Shown here one piece after another: positions 15,001 through 25,705 of a DNA stretch of 64,000 nucleotides (positions are counted from its first letter, which is position 1; each line of letters starts with the position of its first letter). A program made the translations under genes and the position numbers. The notes under the pieces were generated by a model. The model was given only the letters and a program-made list of their open reading frames with translations. It searched no databases and was not told where the DNA came from. The DNA lies in contig OZ022238.1 in the NCBI GenBank assembly GCA_963978895.1, forward strand, positions 24,836,515 to 24,900,514, written 5' to 3'. This DNA comes from Erpobdella octoculata. Its lineage: Eukaryota; Annelida; Clitellata; Hirudinida; Erpobdellidae.

Positions 15001-17725
15001 CCTAGATTTTCATCATCTTTTGCATGAACTCCTGCAAGCAATAATATTAACATAGAAAATGACAATTGTTTGAACAGATGCCATCTACGTATATAATCTC
15101 CCACCCAGCCTCACTCTCTCACTCAATGATTCCCTCACGACTGCACTGCCCAGGTGGATACACAGGGTTAACCATCATTAGGCCCATCATTAACGATCAT
15201 ACTCAAACAAACGTGCACACAAACATACACATGAAAGAAGAAGTTGAGAAACGTGGTTTCTGGTTTTCGACTTTTAAATTACTTAATCAACGGCACGTGG
15301 CATATATCTTTCTTTATTTGTTATTTATTTTGCCTAAAAGTGTGTCTACTTCTTTTGTGTGGATGTATTATTTAAAATAAAAATCTTTTTTCAAACTTAC
15401 AACAAATATATTTGAGAAAGCATGCTAAGCTTATGCCTCGTAACCCCATTTTGAGCCATCACGCAGTTGGGGGTCCCCCGAGGTTTTTTAGGTTTTTTTA
15501 TTTTTTATTTGAAGATAAAATGTAAAATAATAAACCAATTTTCAAAAATTGTTCAACCTTCAACTTTAGTGTCATCCTTGGCCTTGTATTCTGTACTTTT
15601 AATTGCCAGCTCAACACCATAACCAGAGAGAAAACACTTTGTATTAGATGTACCCTAAAATGATAATATAATAATGTGATAATGGTATAAAAATGTTAAC
15701 AAGATATGATGTAAAAATGTTAATAAGAGATGATATAAAAATGTTAATTATATAGATGATAATAACATGAAAATGTTAATTATAGAAATGATAATGAAAG
15801 TCACGGGTTCGACTTTTTGCCTCTTTCGGGTTTTGGCTTTTGAATTTTCGAGTTCATGTTTGATATTTTTCAAAAATAGGGTTAGGGTTTTAAACTTTTC
15901 AAACATCGGGTTCGAGTTTTCGAATTTCAAAATTGAAAACTTTCGGGTTTGGGTCGAGTTTGGTTAGTACTTTTTCATATTTATAGAAATGCGCTTAAAA
16001 GTGATTTTGCGCTAATATATGTTTTGAAATTGGTTTAAGCATTCATTTTGCATAAAATTAAAATCATATTCTCTAAATCGAAAAATCTAACCTTAAAGTA
16101 ATGCCTGAGAACATAAGTAAGTTTGCCCTCATCAGACAACTTGGCAAGTATTTTATGCCACAAGTGAAAATCTTCCGTTCCGATCTGTCCGTAGAGAATG
16201 ACAGTGAGCGGGTTTTTATGTGTCGAAGGATAAATTCGTTCATCATTGAGTAAGAGTGTTTCTGATCTGAAAATTTGTTGCCATCACATTTGTTATAATA
16301 TTTATTATCTCAATAGAGTATCTATTTTAGCATTATTTATTTATTTAATATCAAAATAATACTGAAAAATTATTTCCAATATAAACAATAAAATCTTTTT
16401 AAAAATGCAGGCCAAAAATCCCATCACAATAAAAAGAAATAGAACTTGTATATTCTAAGACCAACCTATCTAAAGTTTTAATAAGTGCCTTGAAAGCACC
16501 CAGCTCACAGGTAATGAGACTTCCAATTTCAACAAAGGCATTGCAATGCTTTGGAGGATTTTTCTCTTGTGCTATCTGTTATTTATTTTAAAAAAAAAAC
16601 CCTATCAATTAAAAAAGAAATTAAAAACAAAGAAACTAAATATATTCATCGAGGGAAAAACAGAAATCATGAAAAAATCAATTTTAATTCTTTTATTTCT
16701 GTCAATTTTCATTCGTCTCGTTCAATTTATTTTTCCAGTGCCTCTTGCTTACATAATTTGGCTGTAATCCTCTGCTTGATTTGTATTTCAATAAAAGAAT
16801 CTTGTAGCTTCACTGCTGCTTATGACTTCACAGATGCTTGAGTGAATTTATTCTAGTTAAAAAGCTGTTTCAATTAATAATAACATAAAACTTCTGCCTG
16901 CATGCCCATAAACTCTAACAAACATATAATACCCTCATTAACACACACTCTAACTCTAACACAATCAACTATCAATCATAAATAAAACTCTGCTTAAAAG
17001 ATCTAAAAATCCATTCCTCTATAAAGTATGAGCAAGAGCAGAAATAAATAACTGAAACAACAACAATAATCATAAAAAATAAAATGGCTGACTTCTTGAT
17101 GCATTTGCACCCTTGGAGAGAAATATCTCAAAGAAAGAGCAAATTTAAGGAGTTTCATCTTGCTCACGGATAATAGTTTTTCGGCGGTTTCTATGGCGGC
17201 ATGATAATTTTCATATTCTTCATCTTGTTGCCAAATCAAAATTTAATAAAAAATTAAAATAACTAATTCACATGTACACAAGCCTAATTCACAATTGCCA
17301 TACCAAATAACTAGTAGTTAATAATAATAAACTACAATTTTGACTAACATTTTCCAGAAGTCAAATTCAACGAGGAGGCTTCTTCAACAAAACTCCAAAA
17401 AAGTTCATTCGATTTGTTAAATAAATATTCACTGGAAAAAATTAAAATTTAATTAACTCGGAGCACTTGTTAACCGCATAATACACAATACAAATCCTTG
17501 AAGATGTTGTGACTAAGACTACAGCAAAAAGTAATTAAACATTGAAATAAAAAACTTGACAGTGAAATTTCAAAAACCAATAAAAAAAATTTCACTTCAC
17601 CTCGTCTCTTCTACAAAAGGAGTGGACGGCCATTTTGCTTTCAAATTAATAGAAACTGATTTTGTGGCTGCTTCTATGGTTGTAAATAAAAAAAGGAGTG
17701 ACAAACTCCGTACAAAAACACCCAT
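1..17725 (-). CDS. UGGT: UDP-glucose:glycoprotein glucosyltransferase, N-terminal 1,198 codons (30 exons, 3' end off window)
   Basis: UGGT is the ER-lumen folding sensor that re-glucosylates misfolded N-glycoproteins for the calnexin cycle. Exons (high to low): 17725-17601, 17431-17349, 17223-17093, 16575-16466, 16266-16092, 15654-15558, 15031-14962, 14877-14777, 14609-14510, 14169-14109, 13968-13714, 13530-13411, 13235-13150, 10504-10369, 10086-9916, 9555-9394, 8250-8112, 6971-6876, 6749-6655, 6473-6258, 4867-4736, 4531-4401, 4106-3908, 3273-3194, 2990-2807, 2166-2115, 1873-1767, 1638-1553, 406-331, 18-1. Every junction is GT/AG and phases agree throughout. The start is the first ATG, followed by a hydrophobic signal peptide (about residues 4-20). 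Family motifs seen: SGYGVELAIKSTEYKAKDD, DEVQGFLF, DLSQNFP, VDIRSPAI-like GLDIRSPAIW, RPTFPG, TPESWMVE, PYDLDNI, NPPRGLQFTLGT, DTIVMANLGYFQLKA. These cover the thioredoxin-like and beta-sandwich regions; the C-terminal GT24 catalytic domain (about 300 residues) lies beyond position 1. Introns hold several transposons, but no exon lesion was seen. Confidence 0.95.
790..900 (-). repeat. Single hAT-like terminus
   Basis: Read on the minus strand, the segment starts CAGGGCCGTCGAGAAG followed by a G-run. This is the CAGGG... style of many hAT/MITE ends. It lies in the intron between the UGGT exons at 1638-1553 and 406-331. No partner terminus was found nearby, so it is probably a one-ended fragment. 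Confidence 0.35.
1141..1180. repeat. (CT)n microsatellite
   Basis: About 12 CT dinucleotides run at 1153-1181 after a short C-rich stretch, inside a UGGT intron. The rest of 407-1552 shows no other recognisable feature apart from the terminus at 790-900. Confidence 0.8.
2449..2537. repeat. 22-bp tandem repeat, four units
   Basis: The unit TATCTTGGTCATATACATAA plus two bases repeats at 2449, 2471, 2493 and 2515 with single A/G and G/A changes. It lies in the UGGT intron between the exons at 2990-2807 and 2166-2115. Confidence 0.85.
3496..3865 (-). repeat. Dispersed repeat-like element with GAT-rich tail
   Basis: A GC-richer 370-bp island inside a UGGT intron is bounded on one side by (ATC)n and contains the strings ACCCGGATGCCCTTCC and GACACGCATAGGAGG. 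I believe such strings occur in SINE-like repeats of marine invertebrates, but I cannot confirm that here. It has no long coding frame. A (GAT)8 microsatellite lies at 4110-4134, just upstream of the exon at 4106-3908. Confidence 0.4.
5118..6164 (+). mobile_element. CR1/Jockey-like LINE, 3' part of reverse transcriptase plus tail
   Basis: The frame reads YLTDRSQFVKLGN, then the RT motif GVPQGSVLGPLLF, then the catalytic HYADDTQLF box, and continues open through 5392-6117 (thumb and C-terminal region, ending LKTHYFN...) to a stop. A stop codon just before the YLTDRS motif shows it is 5'-truncated or dead. The 3' end is CCTGGCGCTATATAAATAAA followed by (TTA)n, a tail style typical of CR1/L2-type LINEs. 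It is inserted in the UGGT intron between the exons at 6473-6258 and 4867-4736, in sense opposite to the gene. Confidence 0.85.
8304..9120 (-). mobile_element. Internally deleted mariner element with TA target duplication
   Basis: The ends are near-perfect inverted repeats, TGAGGGTGGTCCGATAAGTA on the left and CGAGGGTGGTCAGATAAGTA on the right (read inward), flanked by TA at 8302-8303 and 9121-9122. On the minus strand are the N-terminal helix-turn-helix part (SEIKNRLDAVYGDS, MATFKNWLNEFQRG, about 8919-8790) and, after a deletion and frameshifts, the catalytic C-terminal part with YQDNATAH and LPPYFLDLASCNFFLFPNLK, then EVYFADLKK. At 817 bp it is shorter than the usual 1.3 kb. It sits in the UGGT intron between the exons at 9555-9394 and 8250-8112. 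Not functional. Confidence 0.92.
10551..11709. mobile_element. hAT-like non-autonomous DNA transposon (8-bp TSD)
   Basis: The terminal inverted repeats are TAAGCATCTGCGTCCCG (left) and TAAGCTTCTGCGTCCCG (right, reverse complement), 16 of 17 identical. They are flanked by the perfect 8-bp duplication CTGATTTC at 10543-10550 and 11710-11717. Inside each end are runs of CGTATCGTAT-type motifs (11571-11680 on the right; ATATCGTTATCTCG on the left). No transposase frame was seen. An 8-bp TSD points to hAT. It is inserted in the UGGT intron just upstream of the exon at 10504-10369. Confidence 0.85.
11830..13095. repeat. Repeat with TTCGGGTTT-rich ends (copy 1)
   Basis: Both sides of this intronic stretch carry degenerate arrays of TTCGGGTTT/TCGAGTTTT: 11870-12005 on the left and 12915-13075 on the right. 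The left array is also found at 15790-15970. This looks like one transposon family with subterminal repeats. No coding frame or exact ends were found. Confidence 0.5.
15790..16040. repeat. Repeat with TTCGGGTTT-rich end (copy 2, partial)
   Basis: This matches the left end of the 11.8-kb repeat in order and spelling, for example AACTTTCGGGTTTGGGTC followed by AAGTTTGG/GAGTTTGG, then a shared stretch ending GTGATCTCAGC/GTGATTTTGCGC and CTAATATAT. It lies in the UGGT intron between the exons at 16266-16092 and 15654-15558. Confidence 0.55.
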
Positions 17726-17995
17726 TATTGGAGATTCTTCCGCTTGAAAAAAATTGAAACCATTATTATATTAGCAAATGATATATTAATAATTATTTAT
17801 AGTAAACCACTTGGATTTCAATTAGGGATTATGGTTACATCCATGATAACCCTCAAAAACAATAATCAGCAGTTTTCATTATAATTTCATTTCATCTTTT
17901 TAACATTCAAATTTTTTTTTAAAAGTAGGGTAATCTTTGACTTTAACGGCCGAATGTTTGAAAGATTAATACATTCTCGGCTATAATTAGCTAAT

Positions 17996-18077
17996 TAGGG
18001 TTAGGGTTAGAGATAGGGCTAAGGTTAGGGTTAGGGTTAGGATTAAGGTTAGGGTTAGGATTAAGGTTAGGTTTTAA
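17996..18077 (+). repeat. Interstitial telomeric (TTAGGG)n-like repeat
   Basis: About 80 bp of TTAGGG with variants (TTAGAG, TAGGGC, TAAGG, TTAGGA) lies about 270 bp upstream of the UGGT start codon. It suggests that the telomere repeat is TTAGGG. The stretch 17726-17995 between the gene and this repeat shows no recognisable promoter element. Confidence 0.85.
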
Positions 18078-18299
18078 AATAGGACTATTTCATTGAAAAA
18101 TCGGCCCCATCCATTAAAGTGAAAAATAACCAAAAGTAGTTAGTAACTATGCTTTATTTATGATTATTTAAAAAGTGAAACTCATCTGGGTCTAGCAGAT
18201 TCTGCAGCTAAACAAGCCCACCAATAAAACTGCAGAACCAGCCCCAAAAATTGGATTGGTCTGCTTGCACCAGCTGCAGAATCTGCTATTTAATATTTA

Positions 18300-18520
18300 A
18301 CTAGTTACTAGTTAAATAAAGATAAAGAGTGTGAAGAAGACTTAAAGACTAGACACTAACTAGAGTCTAGCTAAATTCAGTCTAGTTACTAGACTGACTT
18401 TAGTCTTTAGTCTAGACTACTCTATCTAGACTCTAGAGTCTAGACTCTAGACTCTAGAGTCTAGACTCTAGACTCTAGAGTCACACTAGAGTCACTAGAC
18501 TAAACTAAACTAAAAGATTC
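18300..18520. repeat. Palindromic CTAGA-rich tandem repeat
   Basis: Overlapping copies of GACTCTAGAGTC and TCTAGACTCTAGA fill 18410-18495 and decay outward into CTAGTTACTAG-type words. Because the unit is its own reverse complement, the array can fold back at many registers. Up to 18,760 the sequence remains a drifting low-complexity CTAAA/CTAG mixture. Confidence 0.75.
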
Positions 18521-18902
18521 TTTCTAATAAGTTATTTCAGTCAATAAAACTTTAAACTTGAGCTAATACTTAAGAATACTAAAATATTAAAACTTTAACT
18601 TCAGTTAAGATTTAAGATAATTTAGAATTTAGAAAGCCTGAATGACCCAAAAAGTTCCTAAGACCTAGTGCCTAGTCCTACCTAAACCTAACTAAACACT
18701 AAACTAAAGTGTCCTAAAGTGATTCAAGCTAAAGAGTCTAAAGAGCTAAACGCTGAAACTTACTATCAAATCACTTCTACATAAAAATAACCACCATCAA
18801 AATCAAATATATGCTTGGTAATATAATAGACAGCTTTAAATATTGAATCGTCAAAACTGGCAAAATGTAAACATTAGAGCTCTTCATCAATAGGCTGTCG
18901 AT

Positions 18903-19423
18903 ACCACTGATCTCTATAATATAACTGGATTGCGCTTAGCCCATTATTTCAATAGAAATGTTGTCGCCAGTTTGCCGCCATGTTACCAATCCAGCCGTCG
19001 TGTTTACGTCGGTCGTCGCATGATATACGAACAATTAGGGGGTTTTAATTAAACTTAACTATTTTACTTGAAAATAAAATTTGTTATTTAGTTATTCGGT
19101 ATTTTTAACATTTTTTTACTACGGTCATTATAATAGTTATTCGGTAACACATGCAAAAGATTTGGCAGTCACACAGATGAAACGCGCTGCAGATCACCGC
19201 AAGAAAATCGCTCCGCTATGGTTTAGCTAGCTAGTTTAGCAAGTACAGAATAGTTTGTACAAGAAACTGTATGACTCGAAAAGTTTTGAGTCTATTTAGT
19301 ATAGTAAAACTTCTGAAAAGATTCCGTCAATAGCATCAGATAGTTGGCCTTCCAAAATGGCGACCAGCGGCGACTCCCAGGCAGCTCTAAGCGCAATCCA
19401 GTTATATTATAGAGATCAGTGGT
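18903..19423. repeat. Inverted-repeat element with perfect 37-bp arms
   Basis: The 37-bp segment 18903-18939 (starting ACCACTGATCTCTATAAT) is exactly reverse-complementary to 19387-19423. The 447 bp between them contain GC-richer pieces such as GCCGCCATGTTACC but no convincing gene. It may be a MITE or foldback element; no target duplication was identified. Confidence 0.6.
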
Positions 19424-19672
19424 CGATACGTGTCGAGCGTGCACACTTTCAATATTTAAGTTTGTTTTTAGTTTATGAGGTGATGCGATGCATTTAGGAA
19501 ATATTTCGACATTATATGTAATATAATCAATGGTTAAAACAAAACGTGTATAGTATCCCCAACTTGTTTTTAAAAAATGTGCTTTATTATTTTCTATTCC
19601 ACTATCCCAATTATTTGATATCTCCGTCAAGGACCAAAGATTATACCTCTGGAATGTAAAACTGCCCTGCCC

Positions 19673-20765
19673 CAGGCCCGTAGGCAGGATTTAGTGAGTG
19701 GGGGGCTATGAAAATTAGTAGGGGGGCTACTGACAAATAAGGGCACCGAATAAGCCTGAGCGCGAGCGCCGCAAGTGCGAAGCCCCTCGCGATAAGGAGA
19801 TTCGCCAAAGCACTTTGTAGCATTTGACACAAAATGGCATCCAATTTTCGATATCCTATTATGTGATTTTAGATTTTCTAAGAGTTGCAATATTGTTGCT
19901 CGTAATAACAAAAATTAACAATTTTCACAGACAAATTTGTCAAACAACAGTATGCTTGTTATCCACAATCTTGATTTTTGATGCGTGCATGGCACACCAC
20001 TGAGATGACAGCGCTGAATCAAATTGTCCAAATTTAATTACTGATTAAGAAAACCGTTATAGTCCACAATACAATAACTTGCTTATTTTATTTTTGATAA
20101 AAACTTGTACATCTGTATCAAATGCCAAGAAATCAATTAAATAAAATCGGATTTAAATATTTGTTTTGACAAAGATCAAACCACATTATAATAAAATGTA
20201 CTATTTAGTTTACTTTTTCATTTTAAGTTACTAAACATCCATTCATGTGTTACACATACAACTTGTCATTAGTTTCTAAACAATCTAAATAGAAGATTAG
20301 ATTATATATCAAGTATATCATTAAACTTATATTGTTATAAAGATTGTGTGGTTTGACAGTAAGCTTTAAATTGTTTCTTCGAATTAATCAGTTCAGAATA
20401 TTGGGGTTAATAGTATTGCAGTGTCAGACTAACACTAAAAATACTAAATTATGAAAATAGTTTGAATTATTATTGAAAGTCATTCAAAAATCAAAAGCCA
20501 AAGTTTGTCAGCTAAGCTGAATTAGCTTCTTTCTCTGTTCTAAAACTGTAAGATTAAAGTTATTATAGTATTGTAAGACTAAGTTCAAGCACTGATTTAT
20601 TTAATACATTTATATGTACATTTAAATTGCGGATCGTAACTTCATCATCACTTGGCTGGCTTAGGTGTAAATAAGGTGGAAAAACCTGCCAACAATTTTA
20701 GTAGGGGGGCTTAAATTTTTAGTGGGGGGCTGCATTCCCCTAGCCCCCTGCTAACTACGGGCCTG
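19673..20765. mobile_element. DNA-transposon-like element with CAGGCCCGTAG ends
   Basis: The left end CAGGCCCGTAGGCAGG and the right end CAGGCCCGTAGTTAGCAG (reverse complement) form imperfect inverted repeats, each followed inward by G-runs (GGGGGGCT). The interior is AT-rich with no long frame. I could not find a target-site duplication, so the boundaries are tentative. Confidence 0.55.
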
Positions 20766-21079
20766 CCTACGACTAGTACGACTACACCACCACCCCGAGG
20801 TCAACAGCTATTTTGAAAATAAAGGTGTAGAATTTTGGAAAAGTACCTACGACTGCAAAATAAAAAAATAAAATTTCAAAATGTATGTTTTTGTTAACAT
20901 TTTACCGATATGATTTTACCATATTTTGCCCTCCTCCCTCCCTGGTTTTGCTGAAATTACCTACCTACGTCCCTAGATTGGCACTGCTTAGACTATCTGT
21001 TTAACATGCGTTAAAATAAACGACTTAACACATGGTTTATTCATTAAATTTTAATATATAAATGAATAAAGACTCATCA

Positions 21080-21241
21080 AATGCTAACACTTACAATATC
21101 AATTACATCAACTTGCTGTAGAGCCATGGAAAGAATAATCAACAAATTCATAATGAAATATTTGTTATATCACAACCTAATTGAGTGCTGCTAACACGGT
21201 TTTATCCCAGGTCGATCAACTAACTACCTACTAGTGCGTGT
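21080..21241 (+). mobile_element. LINE reverse transcriptase fragment (finger region)
   Basis: One plus-strand frame reads ITSTCCRAMERIINKFI, then KYLLYHNLI, a stop, then HGFIPGRST. These are the usual early RT motifs of Jockey/CR1-type LINEs. It may be the upstream part of the same LINE whose later RT motif is at 24861-25040, split by later insertions. Confidence 0.75.
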
Positions 21242-21250
21242 TTTTTTACC

Positions 21251-21845
21251 AATGCTTTTATTAACTCGTCGTCTCTGTTTCTCTGTCTGTCTGTTTCTCT
21301 GTCTGTTTCAAATCTTGCAATCAATTTTTGAGTCACTTCCTGATGATAGATTTTTTTCAAATTTTGCATACATGCTCAAAATAGAAGACAATGCAATATT
21401 CAATTATTAGTTTTACAATAAGTCAATTAATTTAGTTAATTTTCTTGAGGGTTTTATCGAGGGGTTTCTTGAGGGTTTTCTTGAGGGTTTTCTTGACCAC
21501 AAAACGCTAACCGACTGGCAGACTATTTTACCAAGTTAACACGAACCACACTCACTGACCGCGATTCTCAAGCGTGTACGAAATGTTCATGAAAATAGTT
21601 GAGATATTCAAATTCGATGCTTTTTGATGATATTTTTATTATTATTACCAATGATTTTATTAACTCGTCGTCTCTGTTTCTCTGTCTGTCTGTTTGTTTC
21701 TCTGTCTGTTTCAAATCTTGCAATCAATTTTTGAGTCACTTCCTGATGATAGATTTTTTTCAAATTTTGCATACATGCTCAAAATAGAAGACAATGCAAT
21801 ATTCAATTATTAGTTTCACAATAAATCAATTAATTTAGTTAATTT
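21251..21845. repeat. Pair of about 190-bp direct repeats
   Basis: The segments 21251-21442 and 21641-21845 are nearly identical. Both have ACTCGTCGTCTCTGTTTCTC, the (CTGT)n run, CACTTCCTGATGATAG and ACATGCTCAAAATAGAAG. The intervening 200 bp include a repeated TTGAGGGTTTTC motif. They look like ends of a duplicated repeat rather than a gene. Confidence 0.7.
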
Positions 21846-21891
21846 TAATTAATTTCGATATTTTGATATAATTAAGATATTTCGACTTTAA

Positions 21892-23360
21892 TCTATATAT
21901 ATAAAAGAACATGTCCTGACTGACTGACTGACTGACTGACAGATGACTGACTGATAATCAACGCCGAGCTCAAACGCCTCATCCTAGGAACGTGAAATTT
22001 GGAACTTATATTACTTTTATAGCGTAAACATCGGCTAAGAAAGAATTTTTGAAAATTTTGCTCCTGAGGGGAAAAAACTAGAAAACAAACTTTTTTCTAA
22101 AACATTGTATATCACGAAAACCAAAAATGAGGAGATTTTGAAATTTGGTATATAGATTCTTTTTGAAAAATAAAAAGATACGTGTTTCACCATTTTTTGA
22201 AAATTCAGTTTCCCGGACCTCAAATGTGGGTTGGAAAATTGGGTTATTTGGTTTTTAAAGTAGCTTCTACTCAAAAACTGTTAATGCAACAGGAGTAAAA
22301 ATTAGTATTTAGTTTCTACTCCAAAAATAATGAAATACGTGTTTTAGCATTTTTTGAAAATTTGATTTCCAGGACTTCGAATGTGGGGTGGAAAATAGGG
22401 TTATTTGTTTTTTAAAGTAACTGCTACTCAAAAACTGTAAATACCACAGATTTAAAAATTAGTATTTAGTTTCTATTCTAAAAATAAAGATATACGTGTT
22501 TCACCATTTTTTTATAAATTTGGTTTGCAGGACCTTAAATTTGGGCTGGACAATAGGATTACTTGGTTTCTAAAGTAACTGATACTCAAAAACTGTAAAT
22601 GCTACAAAAGTAAAAATTAGTATTTAGTTTCTACTCTAAAAATAATAATATACGTGTTTCACTATTTTTTGAAAATTTGGTTTTCAGGACCTCAAATGTG
22701 GGGTGGAAAAAGGTTTCTTTGGTTTTTAAAGTAACTGCTACTCAAAAACTGTGAATGCTACAGATGTCAAAATTAGTATTTAGTATTTACTCAAAAAATA
22801 ATGATATAAGTGTTTCAACATTTTTAAAAAATTTGGTTTCCAGGACCTCAAATGTGGGGTGGAAATAAGGGTTATTTGATTTCAAAATAACTGTTACTCA
22901 AAAACTGTAAGTGCTACAAATGTAAAAATTAGTATTTTGAAGTTTTGTGCCGGTTAAAAGTAGCTAAGTCCAGTTTATCACCGGTTGGGCCAAGCCGTTG
23001 TTTTAGAGTCTTCACACGGGCCAGGCCAAACCTTAAATCAAAGTGGGAGGGGCCGAGGTTTTTCACCAAGTATATAGATATTTTAGTGATTTTAGGGTCT
23101 TCAGTTGGGCCGGGCCAAACCTGAAGTCAAGGTGGGACGGGCCGAAGTTTTTCATCAAGTATATAGAACTTCTAGGCCTCTAAGAATGGGCCAGGCCTAA
23201 TTCAGACGGGCTGTGCCGGGCCAGGAGTTTAGGTTTTTAAAACGGGCTGGGCTAAGTTGTCGACGGGCCGAGCCGAGACCTAAAAAATTGATCTCTACTA
23301 TGGATGCACGGTTCAAACTCTCTAATTTCATGCGAGCGAAGCCGCTACGGGCACTGCTAG
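21892..23360 (+). mobile_element. Non-autonomous Helitron, 1,469 bp (copy 1)
   Basis: The element starts TCTATATATATAAAAGAACA after an A, followed by a (GACT)n array. It ends GCTACGGGCACTGCTAG before a T. The A|TC...CTAG|T boundaries and the small GCCG/CGGGC hairpin before CTAG are the Helitron signature. The interior is a series of degenerate repeats of about 150-170 bp (CTCAAAAACTGT, TTAGTATTTAGTTTCTACTC, CCTCAAATGTGGGGTGGAAA), then a GGGCCGGGCC-rich stretch. There is no helicase frame. An inverted copy lies at 35930-37553. Confidence 0.85.
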
Positions 23361-23559
23361 TATAAAATAAAAGAGTAATATAAGAAAAAATTGATTGCAA
23401 AATTTGTGTTTTAATTACATATAAGAGCATTGGTTTTAAAAATTTGTTTTTAATTTACTTGTTATTCACCAGGTTATCAACCACATCCACACTCACCGAA
23501 GCTTTTTTAATAAATCAAATATCTCCGACACGTGTTTCTTTATTCATCTGGTTTAAGCC

Positions 23560-23810
23560 ACATTCACCGTGGCTCGCACGTTAAAATAAGGTTTATACCT
23601 ATGGTTTTGGTGATATGAAAGGCTGCCCACATAGCACAACGGAATCGGCACAGTATAGGCCCGGCATCGTTTTGCGATAATAACGATGCTGACACGATTC
23701 CGGCAACGACGCTGTGCCGGGTCCGTTGTGTTCCATGGCAAGCAATCGGAATCGTCCGCCGGAATCGCACGCCGTAACAGCGCCGTAAAGATGCCGACGC
23801 TTTAAATTTA
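23560..23810. repeat. GC-rich repeat-like island
   Basis: A 250-bp stretch rich in CCG/CGG words (GGAATCG, GCCGG, CGATAATAACGATGC) is embedded in AT-rich DNA. No conserved protein motif appears in any frame and no paired termini were found. It is probably a transposon end. The stretch 23361-23559 holds nothing recognisable. Confidence 0.35.
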
Positions 23811-23997
23811 TTTTGCTTTCTAATTAAATGTACGCTTGTTACGGTAAAAATGTTTTATTTAAAACAAGTATGGAAAATAAATGAAAATAAAAAAAATGCA
23901 AAAACAGGAAAATGATCGGGAAAAACAATGAAAATTAGTGTTTATGGATGAAAAAAAATTATTGCACAAAAATAAAAACAGAAAATGGAAATAAAAG

Positions 23998-24657
23998 TCA
24001 ATTGTTTTTCTTTGCTTCTCTGGCCTTCCTCCCACCATCTCGATCACCTGCCAACTGAAACCATCTTTTAACGTAAGTTTCAATCTCAGCCTCCAAGCAA
24101 GATCTTGTGAATGGATTCTTCTTTATTGCATCTGCAGAAGAATTATTTCAGCGATTATATTATTTCTGAAAAACAACAAAAAAGAGCACATAATGGAGTG
24201 TTCGATTTGAACAAACGAAGCCACAAAAAGAATAAAAAATTAAATAATAAATATGTTTCGAGAATTTACAATGGCCACTTACCAAATAAAACAATCTTTA
24301 TATTTGACTTTCCAAATGCTATTTTGTTGTTTGTCCCTGACCAATTGACCAACAGGGCACAAGATGTGTTGAAAATGTATCCCAGTAATCTCCACACAGT
24401 ATCTTTGACATTAGTCGCCCCTTTCGCCGAAAAATGTCTTATCTATAATGTAAAAAAATATGGATTGTTTTACAATTCTTACAGAAACTCACCAGATCTA
24501 CTTTGATACAGTCATCTTCTGTAATATTTTCTAATGATACAAAATCTTCAGCGCATTTTAGTGGCAAATGAACTGCAGCTGGTAGAGCAGTTGATGCCAC
24601 ATTTTGACAGCCACTTTGTTGCAAAATGTTATTATACATATCATGGAGTTGCTGCAT
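23998..24657 (-). pseudogene. DUF4806-type gene remnant (probably transposon-derived)
   Basis: Three minus-strand pieces follow the order of the DUF4806 domain. The first, 24657-24493, contains LPLKCAEDFVSLENI and ends at a GTGAGT donor. The second, about 24423-24283, contains ATNVKDTVWRLLGYI and ALLVNWSG and ends at GTAAGT. The third, about 24106-23998, contains EAEIETYVKRWFQLAGDRDG then GR and a stop. DUF4806 genes are often carried by transposons and lack a defined function. The acceptor of the middle exon is not clean and no upstream exon was found, so it may be a relic. I recognise the domain from its pattern only. Confidence 0.55.
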
Positions 24658-24860
24658 TTGTATCCAACCGTATTAAAATTTCACGTTCAACAACTGAAAT
24701 TAAAGAATATATTATTTAAAAACAAAATTTATTTTATTTTAAATACTAATAAACTGAAACATCAAATAAATCTTAATGTTAATTCAACATGGAAAAATAC
24801 ACATATTAACAAATAATATTTATCAAACCTGAACACGGTAGGGAGCCAATGCCACAGCTT

Positions 24861-25040
24861 GAATATGTTACAGGCACATGGCTTACGGATTTTCTTAAAT
24901 TGAGGTCACAAAGAGTCAACATTAATGGCTCTATCTCTGATGAAGTTTCTGTCACAAGTGGAGTTCCTCAGGGCAGTGTTCTGGGCCAACCTTATTCCTT
25001 CATAAATGTTCTACCCAGCGCCTTTGCTAACTCGGACACC
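24861..25040 (+). mobile_element. LINE reverse transcriptase fragment (GVPQGS motif)
   Basis: The plus frame reads LTDFLKLRSQRVNING, then SVTSGVPQGSVLG, the RT motif before the catalytic box; the catalytic YADD is missing. The following 25041-25370 is GC-richer sequence with no recognised feature. Confidence 0.75.
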
Positions 25041-25370
25041 ATCTGTAAGCTTTTTACTAGCCTTATATTAACTTGCTTTGTCAGGTTAATCGGACTCAAT
25101 CAAGAGGAGGAAAGCGGCGAAGCGATACCATAGCCCATGAGGATCATCCGAGGCTGGTTAAATTGCTAGCTGCCTGGGGAGGTCGATTTGCCGGTCCTTG
25201 TCCAACTTATTGCACCTCAGTAGTTGGCGGGCTGGAGTGAGTCGAGCCATGTGCCCACGAAAGCCTTGTGCTTTCGGTGGCCTCCCTGCCTCAAAGCCAA
25301 CATAAACACGTCACCAAACACTCAAACATACATACCGTCTAAATTGTCTTATTGACAGATACAGACGTTA

Positions 25371-25690
<320 letters not shown>

Positions 25691-25705
25691 TATATATATT
25701 CATGT

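Noticed and set aside
19292..19911. Minus-strand ORFs near 19.3-19.9 kb as small genes
   Set aside because: They span an inverted-repeat arm and a transposon end with G-runs, and no conserved motif is seen.
24111..24506. 131-residue plus-strand ORF as a gene
   Set aside because: It overlaps the minus-strand DUF4806 blocks, has no recognisable motif, and is probably a shadow frame.
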